DNA of 38,890 nucleotides from an uncultured Aeromonadales bacterium. Lineage in GTDB: Bacteria > Pseudomonadota > Gammaproteobacteria > Enterobacterales > Succinivibrionaceae. The notes beneath the pieces are model-generated. The model searched no databases. It was given only the letters and a program-made list of their open reading frames with translations, and was not told the DNA's origin. Every line of letters starts with the position of its first letter. The stretch's first letter is position 1. Shown in pieces: positions 15,122 through 24,731 of this stretch. Both the position numbers and the translations under genes were made by a program. The DNA lies in NCBI GenBank assembly GCA_902796095.1, contig CADBNP010000125.1, forward strand, positions 1-38,890, read 5' to 3'.

Positions 15122-16978
15122 TCAGAGTTCGGAACCTGTTTTTTGAACTCCTGACTCAATTTGCTTGGTGGCTCCGATAAGCCAGCCGATTTCCTGATCT
15201 GTCAGATAAGGCTTGATAGTGTCCCTTACTCTCTGATGATAGTCATTAAGCCACTCAATTTCAGTTCCTTCGAGCAACTCCTGATTGATGAGTCTTATAT
15301 CAAAAGGAACAAGGGTCAGAACTTCGAAACATAGCATGGAAGTCAGTTTTGGATGATTCATAACCAGCAGTTCGTTTTCGCAGCGTATTCCGTATTCACC
15401 TTCCTTATAGTAGCCGGGTTCATCTGTCACTATCATGTTCGGAACCAGTTTCGCATCATCATGACTGCTCTTGCTTGAAATACGGTGCGGTCCTTCGTGA
15501 ACGCTCAGACAGTGACCGACACCGTGTCCGGTACCGTGCTGGTAGTCAAGACCGACATCCCACAGCTGCTTGCGTGCAAGAATGTCAAGCTGATAGCCGT
15601 AGGTTCCTTTAGGAAAGACAGCTCTGGCAAGAGCTATGTTTCCTTTGAGTACCCTGGTGAAATTGTTTTTCATTTCTTCAGTCGGTGTACCGACGCATAC
15701 TGTTCTTGTAATGTCGGTTGTTCCGTCGAAATAGTGTCCTCCGGAGTCGATGAGATACATGGCATCTTCACCGAGTCTGCGTGGCTGTTCCTCGTTTTCG
15801 TGATTATAATGGCACATTGCAGCATTCGGCCCGAGTGCTGAAATGGTAGCGAAACTCGGCTCTATGTAATATTCCTGATCCTGTCTGTATTTTTCTGCCT
15901 GCCTGGCCAGGGTTGCCTCTGTTTCCTCTGATTTTGTTTCGCTGCGGCGATCCAGCCATGCCAGGAAACGGCACATTGCCACACCGTCCTTGACATGGGC
16001 TGAACGGAAACCGTTTACTTCGGTGCTGGTTTTGATGGCTCTTGGCAGTTCGCACGGATCCTTGATGTTTTCCACCTGAACACCCGCTTTTTTCATAATA
16101 AGAACAGTGTGGGCGTTGGTGTTTGTGAAGTCGGCTCCTATTTTCAGATGATCCTCTCCGAGTCGGTTAAGAGTTTCGTCAAGACGTCTGAAATCAAAGA
16201 TGGATACATCATCGCCGCACTGTTCGGCAAATTTCGTCTCCACCAGTTTTTCACTGTCGATGAATATATCCGATGACTGATTGCTGTAGATGATGGCGAA
16301 ACTTCTGACTATTGGCAGGTATGGGATATCGTGACCTCTTATGTTCAGCAGCCAGTTTACAGATTCACAGTCGGAAATAAAAACTGCATCAAGACCGGCA
16401 TCATTGATTTTTATTGATATCAGTTCACGTTTCTTGGCACTTGTCATACCGATGAATGATTCCGGAAATATTATTACCTGCTGTTTTTCTTCTGTCGGTC
16501 TGTTTCGCCATATCTGATCAATCAGATTTTTTTTGGTGGCTACCAGCCTGATTTGATTCTTCTGGAGAATTTCAGATGCTTCAAGATACCATTTGTATGA
16601 GTGCGTAAAGGAATCAAACGCAACTGTACTTCCCGGTTTTAAGTTTGCGGCAAGGTGGTGAATAACGGTCATGGTCCCCCGCTGACTGTCGATATCCAGT
16701 ACGTTTACACTGTCAGCCACCTGTTTTTTTGCCTGAATCGAGTATCTGCCGTCTATGAACAAATCGATGTTGAAGGAATTGACCGGAGCTTTATAGATGG
16801 CACACACACCGGCAGATCCTGTAAATCCTGTTATAAAGGCCAGCCGCTGGGATGATGGGGGAATGTACTCTCCAAGAAATTCATCATCGTGGGAAACAAT
16901 GAGAGCATCATATTCCGCACTGTTCATTAAAGTACGGATCTCAGTAATATTTTTTTCGTAGAGATCTACGTTGAACAT
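15122..16978 (-). CDS. Long-form Xaa-Pro aminopeptidase (M24B)
   Basis: 618 residues, the three-domain aminopeptidase P seen in eukaryotic XPNPEP1 (about 623), and clearly longer than E. coli PepP (441). It removes an N-terminal residue preceding proline. Two creatinase-like N-terminal domains (first block SSQRLAFITGFTGSAG) precede a pita-bread catalytic domain with all five metal ligands: two Asp in LIDSGGHYFDGTTDITR, His in GTGHGVGHCLSVHEGPH, Glu in MIVTDEPGYY and Glu in GIRCENELLV. The protein is probably cytoplasmic, with no signal peptide. AAGGA lies seven bases before the ATG. It starts 56 bp after the six-helix membrane protein gene and may be cotranscribed with it. Confidence 0.93.
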   Translation of the reverse strand: MFNVDLYEKNITEIRTLMNSAEYDALIVSHDDEFLGEYIPPSSQRLAFITGFTGSAGVCAIYKAPVNSFNIDLFIDGRYSIQAKKQVADSVNVLDIDSQRGTMTVIHHLAANLKPGSTVAFDSFTHSYKWYLEASEILQKNQIRLVATKKNLIDQIWRNRPTEEKQQVIIFPESFIGMTSAKKRELISIKINDAGLDAVFISDCESVNWLLNIRGHDIPYLPIVRSFAIIYSNQSSDIFIDSEKLVETKFAEQCGDDVSIFDFRRLDETLNRLGEDHLKIGADFTNTNAHTVLIMKKAGVQVENIKDPCELPRAIKTSTEVNGFRSAHVKDGVAMCRFLAWLDRRSETKSEETEATLARQAEKYRQDQEYYIEPSFATISALGPNAAMCHYNHENEEQPRRLGEDAMYLIDSGGHYFDGTTDITRTVCVGTPTEEMKNNFTRVLKGNIALARAVFPKGTYGYQLDILARKQLWDVGLDYQHGTGHGVGHCLSVHEGPHRISSKSSHDDAKLVPNMIVTDEPGYYKEGEYGIRCENELLVMNHPKLTSMLCFEVLTLVPFDIRLINQELLEGTEIEWLNDYHQRVRDTIKPYLTDQEIGWLIGATKQIESGVQKTGSEL

Positions 16979-17034
16979 GATATTGTCCTTGAATTTGTTA
17001 GGAATGCACGCCAGAACGGAGACATCAGCACTGT

Positions 17035-17922
17035 TTATTCAGCTTCCTTTGGTGTATATGGCTCGTCACAGGCTGAACATTTTATTTCAAAACTGTCATG
17101 ATTGTCATTATCTGATACTATCTCAACTGTTCCTGCTTCAATGGTGCTTTTTATGGTGTCTGCTGAACTATGGCTGTCGACGCTCTGTGCATTGCTGTCA
17201 AACATGCTGTCTGAAGAGTCTATTTCTGAAGATGTGCTGTCAGGTTTGGCATTGAGGGATATTACCTGATACATTTTGCCGCCGGCATCTGAGTAGATAT
17301 TCGGGGTTCCTGTTTCAAACAGTCTGAGCTCCGCCGTGAAAGGTTTGGAGTACAGGATCATAATCACAGCAACAATGAGAAGTTCAAGCAGCACCATGGT
17401 CCAGGTAACTGTCTGAATATACGGATATATTGACGGCACCATGAAATTTACGGCAATAACCACGCCGAAGAGAGGAGTGATAATCCTGTGGAGCAGACCG
17501 AATGTTTTCGAAAGTCTTTTGTGATTGTCGATCTGCAGGGATACCGGAAGTATGGCTATGGTGTAGGATATGGTGAGAAGGACTGCAGGAATTGCAAAAT
17601 GGTGAACAAACTCTATTGAAGTCCATATCCGCAGAAGAACTATTACCAGCGTAATCAGGCACAGAACTATTCCTATCCAGTCGTAGGGAATTTTTCTGTT
17701 CCTGCAACTGTCGTGGATTTTGAGACAGAATATGCTGTTGACACAGTAGCATTCCACGGCAATTGCCGTAAAGACCAGCTGCAGGAAATTATCAGGATAC
17801 TGTCCGGTTATGATTGCACTTATTGTGCTGAGTACACATATGATGAGCACAAGAATCATTCCGTAAACGAACAAACGTTTCAGTTTAAAATTCCTGTTGT
17901 TCAGAAAGGTTGATATCGTCAT
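17035..17922 (-). CDS. Unrecognised six-helix membrane protein paired with a histidine kinase
   Basis: 295 residues from MTISTFLNNRN. This start is chosen because AAGGAG lies five bases upstream and the ATG overlaps the kinase stop as ATGA; the frame is open another 28 codons upstream. Six hydrophobic segments are visible, beginning LFVYGMILVLIICVL and ending MVLLELLIVAVIMIL. A hydrophilic tail of about 90 residues follows, rich in Ser and Asp (SSEIDSSDSMFDSN), with one CxxC (CSAC) near the end. I do not recognise a family. The start/stop overlap suggests coupled translation with the kinase, and therefore a role in sensing or transmitting a membrane signal. That role is inference. Confidence 0.75.
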   Translation of the reverse strand: MTISTFLNNRNFKLKRLFVYGMILVLIICVLSTISAIITGQYPDNFLQLVFTAIAVECYCVNSIFCLKIHDSCRNRKIPYDWIGIVLCLITLVIVLLRIWTSIEFVHHFAIPAVLLTISYTIAILPVSLQIDNHKRLSKTFGLLHRIITPLFGVVIAVNFMVPSIYPYIQTVTWTMVLLELLIVAVIMILYSKPFTAELRLFETGTPNIYSDAGGKMYQVISLNAKPDSTSSEIDSSDSMFDSNAQSVDSHSSADTIKSTIEAGTVEIVSDNDNHDSFEIKCSACDEPYTPKEAE

Positions 17923-19937
17923 AGTGTCTCCTTCTTTTCTTCCCTGTTCAGTGGAAACGATATGGTAAAGCAAGCTCCATGCAGCGGCGGCTCGAGGTTG
18001 TGACATTCTATTTTACCATTTAACAATTGGGTAGTTAAATTATAGATAATATTGGCACCAAGACCGCTGCCGCCTCTTCCCCGTTTGGATGTAACAAACG
18101 GTTCATATATTTTGTTCAGAATCTCCGGACTGATGCCGTTGCCGTTATCCTGATAGCTGATGATCAGATGATCGTCAGCCGATGTTATGCTGATAAGAAT
18201 TTTGCGGTTTGATTTATCTTCGTTCCAGGCATGGCTTGCACTGTTCATAATCAGATTGGTGTATATCTGGGTTAAGGCTCCCGGATATGAATATATATCA
18301 AGGTTCTCCTGACATTCGACACTGATATGCAGCTTTTCCTTTTTGACAACATTGGAAAGACTGATCAGAGTCTGCGAAAGGTTTTCCTTAACATTGAAAC
18401 TGTAGCTGACATTTGAAGAACTGTCGACTGCAACCTGCTTGAAACTGCGTATGAGTTCAGAACTTCTTCTGAGATTTGAAGTCAGCAGATCATCTGATTC
18501 CACAATTATGTCAATGATATCCTGCAGTGCCTCCCGATCTATCTCCGGCTCTTTTATAAGCTTCTGTATCTTTTTGATCTGCTCGGCAATGAGGGTGTAT
18601 GCAGTTACGGAAATACCGAGAGGGGTATTGATTTCATGTGCAATTCCGGAAACAAGTGAACCGAGGGATGACATGGTCTCTGCCTCTATCAGCTGCTTCT
18701 GGGTTTCCTTCAGTTCCTGGTATGCCCGGGAAAGTTCCTCGTTGGTGGTTTTCAGTGTCTGTGTGCGCAGATCTATCTTTGTCTCAAGTTCGTTGTTAAG
18801 CTTTATAAGCTGTTCCTGTGTTTCTTTCAGCTGAGTAATATCATAGCCGAACGCTATATGATACTTGAGATTGTTTTCTTCATAGAAGGGAACGAAATTC
18901 CATTGCATATGAATGGAGCGACGCTGCGAATCCTTCATGATCAGGTCATTCAGTATAGTGTATGTGGATTCATGAATCTGAGCATCTGCTTCAGCTCTTT
19001 GTTTCTCATCCACAAAGGTCTCAAGCCATGGTTTGCCGATCACTTCAAATTCAAGAAGTCCTGTGATCATCGTTGTCGCAGAATTGATTGAAACTATTTT
19101 AAAATCAGAATCAAGACGGCAGATAATCATACTGCATGAATTCAGCAGAGTGTTTGAAAAATCACGCTGGTTTTTCAGAGATATTTTTTTCTGCTCGTTG
19201 GATTTGATTTCGTTGGATATGGTCTTTCTCATGGCGTTGATGGAATTTACCAGAATATCCAGTTCGTTTCTGAAAATATCGTCCTCTCTGTTGGGAAGAT
19301 GGAGCGTCTTGTCAATATTGTCTACCGAGAAATCCTGAGTTTCGTCAACCAGGTATCTCAGGTGCTTTATGATAAGAGAGTGGACGAGGAGAAGAATTGT
19401 TGCCGACACTGATACGGTAATGAACAGATTCAGAGATACGATAAGAGTAATTTTTTTCTGAACATGTCGGGAAATGAAGTCCGGATCAGTAATAATTTCT
19501 ATCTGTGCAATCTGGTTTACGCCGTCTGTATCAAAAATAGCCTTTGTTTTGACAATAGTTTTGTTAAATTCAAGATCAGGCTTTTCTCCGCGGATAATTT
19601 CCCTGTCCTCATCTTCGTCGTTGTAGATGAACAGTTCGAGGTATGCAATTGCAGGAAGATCGATCAGTTTGTCCATGATCCTGTTCAGACTTTCTGTGTC
19701 GTTGTTGATAATTCCTCTGCTAATGAAAAAAAGAAGCTGATTGTGGATGGAATCTATCTGAGAACTGACTTCCTCTTTGTAGTGTTCTGTTTCATGGTAT
19801 ACCTGCATATATGTTGTTATGCACGTAAGTATGAGTATTGAAAGAAATGTCAGAAACATCATCTGAACTGACAGTCTTTCATACAGACTTGATTTCAAAT
19901 AATTTTTCGCTTTCTCCAGAAACATAAGCCATCTCAT
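17919..19937 (-). CDS. Orphan membrane sensor histidine kinase with PAS domain
   Basis: 672 residues. Layout: helix 1 near residues 25-46, a periplasmic region of about 115 residues, helix 2 near 163-190, a linker/HAMP-like segment, a PAS domain near 265-370 ending in YDITQLKETQEQL, and a coiled coil. The phospho-acceptor box LVSGIAHEINTPLG (His near residue 434) resembles the HisKA_4/NtrB-like subset. The ATPase domain has NLIMNSASHAW (N), DNGNGI (G1) and GGSGLGANI (G2). No response regulator lies nearby. The ATG at 19937 has no clear ribosome site; a TTG at 19940 or an ATG at 19925 are alternatives. The stop overlaps the next gene by four bases. Confidence 0.9.
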   Translation of the reverse strand: MRWLMFLEKAKNYLKSSLYERLSVQMMFLTFLSILILTCITTYMQVYHETEHYKEEVSSQIDSIHNQLLFFISRGIINNDTESLNRIMDKLIDLPAIAYLELFIYNDEDEDREIIRGEKPDLEFNKTIVKTKAIFDTDGVNQIAQIEIITDPDFISRHVQKKITLIVSLNLFITVSVSATILLLVHSLIIKHLRYLVDETQDFSVDNIDKTLHLPNREDDIFRNELDILVNSINAMRKTISNEIKSNEQKKISLKNQRDFSNTLLNSCSMIICRLDSDFKIVSINSATTMITGLLEFEVIGKPWLETFVDEKQRAEADAQIHESTYTILNDLIMKDSQRRSIHMQWNFVPFYEENNLKYHIAFGYDITQLKETQEQLIKLNNELETKIDLRTQTLKTTNEELSRAYQELKETQKQLIEAETMSSLGSLVSGIAHEINTPLGISVTAYTLIAEQIKKIQKLIKEPEIDREALQDIIDIIVESDDLLTSNLRRSSELIRSFKQVAVDSSSNVSYSFNVKENLSQTLISLSNVVKKEKLHISVECQENLDIYSYPGALTQIYTNLIMNSASHAWNEDKSNRKILISITSADDHLIISYQDNGNGISPEILNKIYEPFVTSKRGRGGSGLGANIIYNLTTQLLNGKIECHNLEPPLHGACFTISFPLNREEKKETL

Positions 19938-20248
19938 CAATTTTTTCTTTGTACAAACAGTCTGATTTTATTAAATGTGAAATATGAATTCTTGTTAACA
20001 GCTCAAATAATCGGCTATTCACAATGTGACGGATCGACAATTTCATATTATGGTGAGTAATGATCTAAAATAAAGTTATCTGTTCCGAACTTTATGAACG
20101 CCTCGCTGTTTTATGGGGGAAATAAGGCTGTACGGGGCAGGAATGAAGCTTCTGATCTGTTATTTTCAGCAGATTCAGTTGCCTTCTGTTATGTTTATAT
20201 TTTGCCGGCTTTTTGAATGATTCAGCCGTGCAGCAATAGAGGTTTTTC
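19938..20248. other. Divergent kinase/prlC intergenic region
   Basis: 311 bp without a credible gene. It must hold promoters for the kinase (minus) and prlC (plus). Weak candidates are plus-strand TCGACA and TAATGA 18 bp apart near 20034-20063. An imperfect hairpin near 20151-20178 (CTGATCTG pairing with CAGATTCAG, one bulge) could sit in the prlC leader. Nothing stronger is visible. Confidence 0.4.
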
Positions 20249-22312
20249 ATGAGTCTTGATAATAATTATCTTTTAAATATCAGCGGCCTGCCGGAATTTT
20301 CAAAAATAAAGCCGGAGGATGTGAAGGAGGCGGTTTTAACTCTCATAGATCAGAGTAAGAAATGTATTGAAAGCACACTGGATAAACTTGAACTGAGCGG
20401 TGAGTATACTTATGAAAATCTTGTGGTTCCCATAGAACGGGCCGATGACCGTCTGAACCTCGCCTGGTCACCGGTCAGTCATCTGAACAGTGTCATGAAT
20501 ACTGAGAAACTTCGGGCTGCTCATGATGAGTGTCTCCCGGCACTTTCTGAATACGGTGCATACGTGGGACAGAACAGAAGACTTTATGAAGCCTATAAGA
20601 AAATGATGAGCACTCCCGAATATGAAAAACTGACACGGGCTCAGAAGCGTGACGTGGAAAATACCATGCGTGATTTCAGACTTGCCGGTATTGCTCTGAG
20701 TCATGAGGATCAGACGGAGTATCTCAGACTGGTTACAAGACTGTCAGAACTCAGCTCGACTTTCAGCAATAACGTGCTCGATGCTGTGAACAGCTGGTTT
20801 TATCAGGTTACGGACGAAAAGGAACTCTCAGGTCTTCCTCAGTCTGCTCTTGCCCTGGCAAAGGAAAATGCAAGGCAGCGCCAGCTGGATGGATGGGTGT
20901 TTACACTGGATTTTCCTTCCTATCTTCCCGTTATGCAGTATGCAGATTCCTCTGAATTAAGAAGAATCTGCTACGAGGCTTATTCAACCCGGGCATCGGA
21001 TCAGGGTCCTGATGCAGGTAAGTGGAACAATGGTCCGGTGCTGAGAGAAATTCTTGATTTGCGTTACCGTTTGGCAAAACTGCTGGGATTTGGCAACTAT
21101 CCCGAGTATTCTCTTGCAGAAAAAATGGCGGATACACCTGAGCAGGTTATGAATTTTCTCATGGATCTGGCAAGAAGAACCAGAAAGCAGGGTGAAGAGG
21201 ACGATCGGCGTCTCCGGGAGTTCGCAGAAAAAAATTACGGCTGCGGTGAATTAAAGGCCTGGGATCGCACTTACTTTTCGGAAAAACTTAAGCTCCATCT
21301 TTACAATTTTTCATCGGAGGAACTCAGAGTTTACTTCCCTCTGACAAAAGTTCTCAGAGGACTTTTTGAAACCTGTAACAGACTTTTCGGTATAACGATC
21401 CGTCCGCATGAGGGAGCTGTGGAACTGTATCACCGGGATGTTTCTTTCTATGATGTGTTTGGAGAAGACGGCAAATTAAGAGGAAGCTTTTATCTTGATC
21501 CTTATGCAAGACCCAACAAGCGTTCCGGTGCATGGATGGATGATGCTGTTGATCGTATGATTATGGCTGACGGAACTGTGCGCCTCCCGGTTGCCTATGT
21601 GGTATGTAATTTCAATCCTCCTATAGACGGCAGAGATTCTCTGCTGACACATGATGATGTGACAACTGTATTTCATGAATTCGGTCATGCTCTTAATCTT
21701 CTGCTTACAACTGTTGATGTGCACGGTGTCTCGGGTATAAACGGTGTTGCCTGGGATGCAGTGGAACTGCCGAGTCAGTTTATGGAGAACTGGTGCTGGC
21801 AGACTGAGGCGCTCAGGTTTATTTCTTCAAATGTGGATACAGGCGAGCCGCTGCCGGAAGATAAGCTGAAGCTTCTGCTGGATTCGAAGAATTTTCATTC
21901 AGCTCTGTTTGTTCTGAGACAGCTAATGTTTGCTATTTCTGATTTCAGACTTCATCTTGAGTATGACCCAGCCCTGGGTGACCAGGTCAGAAAAATCATT
22001 GGTGAGGTAAGAGACCTTGTATGCGTGGACAAAATTCCGGAATACAACAGATTTGAGGATTCATTTCAGCATATTTTTTCCGGCGGTTATGCGGCTGGAT
22101 ACTACAGTTATCTCTGGGCGGAACTTCTTTCGGCGGATGCGTTCAGCAGATTTGAAGAAGAGGGTATCTTTAATCGTCAGACCGGCCTTGATTTTATGCA
22201 TACCATTCTTGAAACCGGCGGTTCAATCCCTTCAATGGAGCAGTTTAAAAACTTCAGAGGACGTGAGCCTAAGATTGACGCATTGCTGAGACACCGCGGT
22301 ATTACCGGATGA
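20249..22312 (+). CDS. prlC: Oligopeptidase A (M3 metallopeptidase)
   Basis: 687 residues (E. coli PrlC 680). It is a cytoplasmic zinc endopeptidase that degrades short peptides, including cleaved signal peptides. The zinc motif TVFHEFGHALN (His near residue 476) and the following Glu in WDAVELPSQFMENWCW are intact, as is the substrate-side motif FSGGYAAGYYSYLWAE near the C-terminus. GAGG lies seven bases before the ATG. It stands alone on the plus strand and ends just before a hairpin at 22321-22346. Confidence 0.96.
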   Translation: MSLDNNYLLNISGLPEFSKIKPEDVKEAVLTLIDQSKKCIESTLDKLELSGEYTYENLVVPIERADDRLNLAWSPVSHLNSVMNTEKLRAAHDECLPALSEYGAYVGQNRRLYEAYKKMMSTPEYEKLTRAQKRDVENTMRDFRLAGIALSHEDQTEYLRLVTRLSELSSTFSNNVLDAVNSWFYQVTDEKELSGLPQSALALAKENARQRQLDGWVFTLDFPSYLPVMQYADSSELRRICYEAYSTRASDQGPDAGKWNNGPVLREILDLRYRLAKLLGFGNYPEYSLAEKMADTPEQVMNFLMDLARRTRKQGEEDDRRLREFAEKNYGCGELKAWDRTYFSEKLKLHLYNFSSEELRVYFPLTKVLRGLFETCNRLFGITIRPHEGAVELYHRDVSFYDVFGEDGKLRGSFYLDPYARPNKRSGAWMDDAVDRMIMADGTVRLPVAYVVCNFNPPIDGRDSLLTHDDVTTVFHEFGHALNLLLTTVDVHGVSGINGVAWDAVELPSQFMENWCWQTEALRFISSNVDTGEPLPEDKLKLLLDSKNFHSALFVLRQLMFAISDFRLHLEYDPALGDQVRKIIGEVRDLVCVDKIPEYNRFEDSFQHIFSGGYAAGYYSYLWAELLSADAFSRFEEEGIFNRQTGLDFMHTILETGGSIPSMEQFKNFRGREPKIDALLRHRGITG

Positions 22313-22320
22313 TGTGATGC

Positions 22321-22346
22321 TGCCGGGAGTATATTACATCCCGGCA
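22321..22346 (+). terminator. Hairpin downstream of prlC, weak terminator
   Basis: TGCCGGGA (22321-22328) and TCCCGGCA (22339-22346) form a perfect 8-bp stem with a 10-nt loop eight bases after the prlC stop. Only TTAATAC follows, so termination efficiency is uncertain. Confidence 0.5.
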
Positions 22347-22404
22347 TTAATACAGGAGGGAAAGGGAGTCCTGCTTTTCAAAACTTTTACCGCGGCTTCC
22401 TTTT

Positions 22405-24426
22405 CTAGTCAGTGATTTCTGCGATGATGTTGCGGTTGGCTCTGTCCATTGCTGTCAGACGCACATTTATTTTCATAGCCAGTTCGTACCGTATCTCGCC
22501 ATGATCACGAATTCTTCCTTCCTCGTAACTGACGGCTATTTCCGGTAGTCTGTCGGGATTGATTGTTGAAAAAGGAATGAATACGGAAGCTCCGTTCTCG
22601 ATCAGCTGTGCTTTTACGCCGCCCCGTGAAATATCATTGATTTCAGCTTCAAAAACAGTTCCTTTTCCTATCTCGTTTTCGAGAACATCAATGTATAGCC
22701 AGTCGTTTACATCCCGCTCGGCATAACGGTTTACCTTTTTGATAGTATTCAGCTGAGCGATAATGCTGTCAGTCGGCTTTACCTTCGGATCTGTTTTAGT
22801 GATGAAGGCCTTGATCAGACGGTGATTGATCATATCGCCGTATTTTCTGATTGGAGATGTCCAGGTGGCATAGTTTTTCAGACCAAGACCGAAATGTTCA
22901 GCCGGTGAACTGACTATTTCTGCAGGAATGTGAAGTTTGCGAAGTCTCATATCAAGGTAGCCGGTTGGCTGCTGCTCGCAGACGGTGCGGACCCTGAAGT
23001 AACCATTCATGGTTTCAAGATCTTCCCTGGTAATGTCAGTGATGTCGTTCATGCCCAGAATTTTTATTACCAGCTCAAGCTTTTCACGATCAAATCCCGT
23101 ATGTTTGTTGAAGATTCCGGTTCCAAGCTTTTCAGCCAGAAAGTTTCCTGCACATTCGTTGGCAATTATCATGCATTCTTCAACAATCTTGTTTGCGGTT
23201 CTGCGTCTTTCAACAATGACACCGACAGGTTTTCCTTCGTCATCGAGTTCAATTTCATAGTCAGGCTTGTCCTTGAACAGTACCGTTGTTTTTGATCTGC
23301 ACTGAGCGCGGCTTCGGGAAAAATCTCTGAATATGTTTAATTCAGAAGCCAGATCATCATCCGGTTTCAGATTTTCGCTGGATCCGTTTTCAAGAAAGTC
23401 GGAAACATCGTCATAGGCAAGGCGTGCATGAGATTTTACTGTAGCCAGATGGAATGAGCACGGATCGTCGCCTGTCAGTGAACCGTCCTTGTTTACCGTA
23501 ATTTTTGCGACGAGAGCCGGACGCTCTTCATCAGGCATTAGTGAGCAGACACCCTCGCTCATAACATGAGGAATAATTGGTATGTTGAATCCCGGAAGAT
23601 AGCAGGTGAATGCGCGATCTGCCGCTTCCCTGTCCATATTTGAGTCAGGTTCGATATACGCTGTAGGATCAGCGATGGCGATCCACAGTACCCAGTGATC
23701 CTGATGATCCTCAATGCTGATGGCATCATCCATATCCCTGGTGGACGGGCTGTCAATGGTGACAAAAGGGATGTGCGTAAGATCCTGTCTTTCAAAACTG
23801 TCTTTTATTTCCAGAGATTCGGGATCAGGAGGACATTCCACAGGAAGATTGTATCTTCGCAGTGAAACAACCCAGGGCACCCTTGGATCGTCCCCCCTGG
23901 CTATAAACTCCTTCACCATGAGACTTGCCGGTTTATCAGGCTTGAGCAGCGGGTGATCTGCTAGTTCTACAATAACCCAGTCCCCGTCTTTTGGCTCCAT
24001 CTGTCTGATGGCGTTTGGCACTTTGGTGAATATTTTTTCTCTGTAGCCGGGACTGTCAACGAGAACATGAAAATTTTTCGTTTTTTCATTCAGATATATG
24101 CGACCCGGAATGCTCGTTATAAAAGGTGTGACAAGCCTGTGCGGTATGGCCTGTTTTCGCTCCTGCTTGTCAGTCACTATTCTTGCAGTTATTCTGTCGC
24201 CGTGGAAAACCTTTTTCATTTCTGCCGGCGGAATAAAAATGGAATCACCGTTGCTGGTTTCAAGGAAACCATAGGATTTATCAGTTGCTTTTACTGTACC
24301 ATCCCTTGTTTCAAAATGCTCTTTTGGTTCACGGGAAGCCGGCTTGCCTGTTTTTTTGTTTGGCTTCTCTTCATTGATTTTATCCTTCAACTGCTGAAGA
24401 ACAGCCAGTGATGCTGAATCTAACAT
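22405..24426 (-). CDS. rnb: Exoribonuclease II
   Basis: 673 residues from MLDSASLAVLQQLKDK, which aligns with the E. coli RNase II start; an upstream TTG (24459) with GGAG eight bases before it is an alternative start. Cold-shock-like domains (VKATDKSYGFLETSNGDSIF, MKKVFHGDRITARIV) are followed by the RNB catalytic domain with the Asp cluster FVTIDSPSTRDMDDAISI, CYLPGFNIPIIPHVMSEGVCSL and TSPIRKYGDMINHRL. An S1 domain closes the protein (GTVFEAEINDISRGGVKAQL). It is a processive 3'-5' hydrolytic ribonuclease for single-stranded RNA. It lies downstream of menC with a 305-bp gap, so it is probably transcribed separately. Confidence 0.95.
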   Translation of the reverse strand: MLDSASLAVLQQLKDKINEEKPNKKTGKPASREPKEHFETRDGTVKATDKSYGFLETSNGDSIFIPPAEMKKVFHGDRITARIVTDKQERKQAIPHRLVTPFITSIPGRIYLNEKTKNFHVLVDSPGYREKIFTKVPNAIRQMEPKDGDWVIVELADHPLLKPDKPASLMVKEFIARGDDPRVPWVVSLRRYNLPVECPPDPESLEIKDSFERQDLTHIPFVTIDSPSTRDMDDAISIEDHQDHWVLWIAIADPTAYIEPDSNMDREAADRAFTCYLPGFNIPIIPHVMSEGVCSLMPDEERPALVAKITVNKDGSLTGDDPCSFHLATVKSHARLAYDDVSDFLENGSSENLKPDDDLASELNIFRDFSRSRAQCRSKTTVLFKDKPDYEIELDDEGKPVGVIVERRRTANKIVEECMIIANECAGNFLAEKLGTGIFNKHTGFDREKLELVIKILGMNDITDITREDLETMNGYFRVRTVCEQQPTGYLDMRLRKLHIPAEIVSSPAEHFGLGLKNYATWTSPIRKYGDMINHRLIKAFITKTDPKVKPTDSIIAQLNTIKKVNRYAERDVNDWLYIDVLENEIGKGTVFEAEINDISRGGVKAQLIENGASVFIPFSTINPDRLPEIAVSYEEGRIRDHGEIRYELAMKINVRLTAMDRANRNIIAEITD

Positions 24427-24731
24427 GTTATACCTGCTGAATTTATGAAATGTGTTCAAAAATCACTCCGGCTCTTTCTGATAAAAATGCTGAAATATCC
24501 GGTGTGATACGGCACATCGATAATAATCTGTCGAAATCTGGTATGTATCTGAAAGGAACCGGTGAGTTTAATATTTCTGCGGACACAGAGTGCAATCCAT
24601 GTCCATTTCCGATTAAAAAATTTCGGATATTATAACCCATGTACAGGTGAAAACCCACGGTTTTAAGAACTGCCGTGTCCCGATCCGCTGTGAGCAGTCG
24701 GAACATAACGTGGCACATGAAGTTTTACTGA
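24427..24731 (-). other. menC/rnb intergenic region with possible rnb promoter
   Basis: 305 bp. A perfect minus-strand TATAAT at 24629-24634 has only a poor -35 (TGGGTT, 17 bp upstream); if used, rnb would have a leader of about 195 nt. A 91-codon minus-strand frame (24443-24718) covers the region but lacks a ribosome site and family resemblance. Confidence 0.3.

Noticed and set aside
24443..24718. 91-codon minus-strand frame between menC and rnb
   Set aside because: No Shine-Dalgarno at any of its Met codons, no family resemblance, and it reads into the rnb leader.
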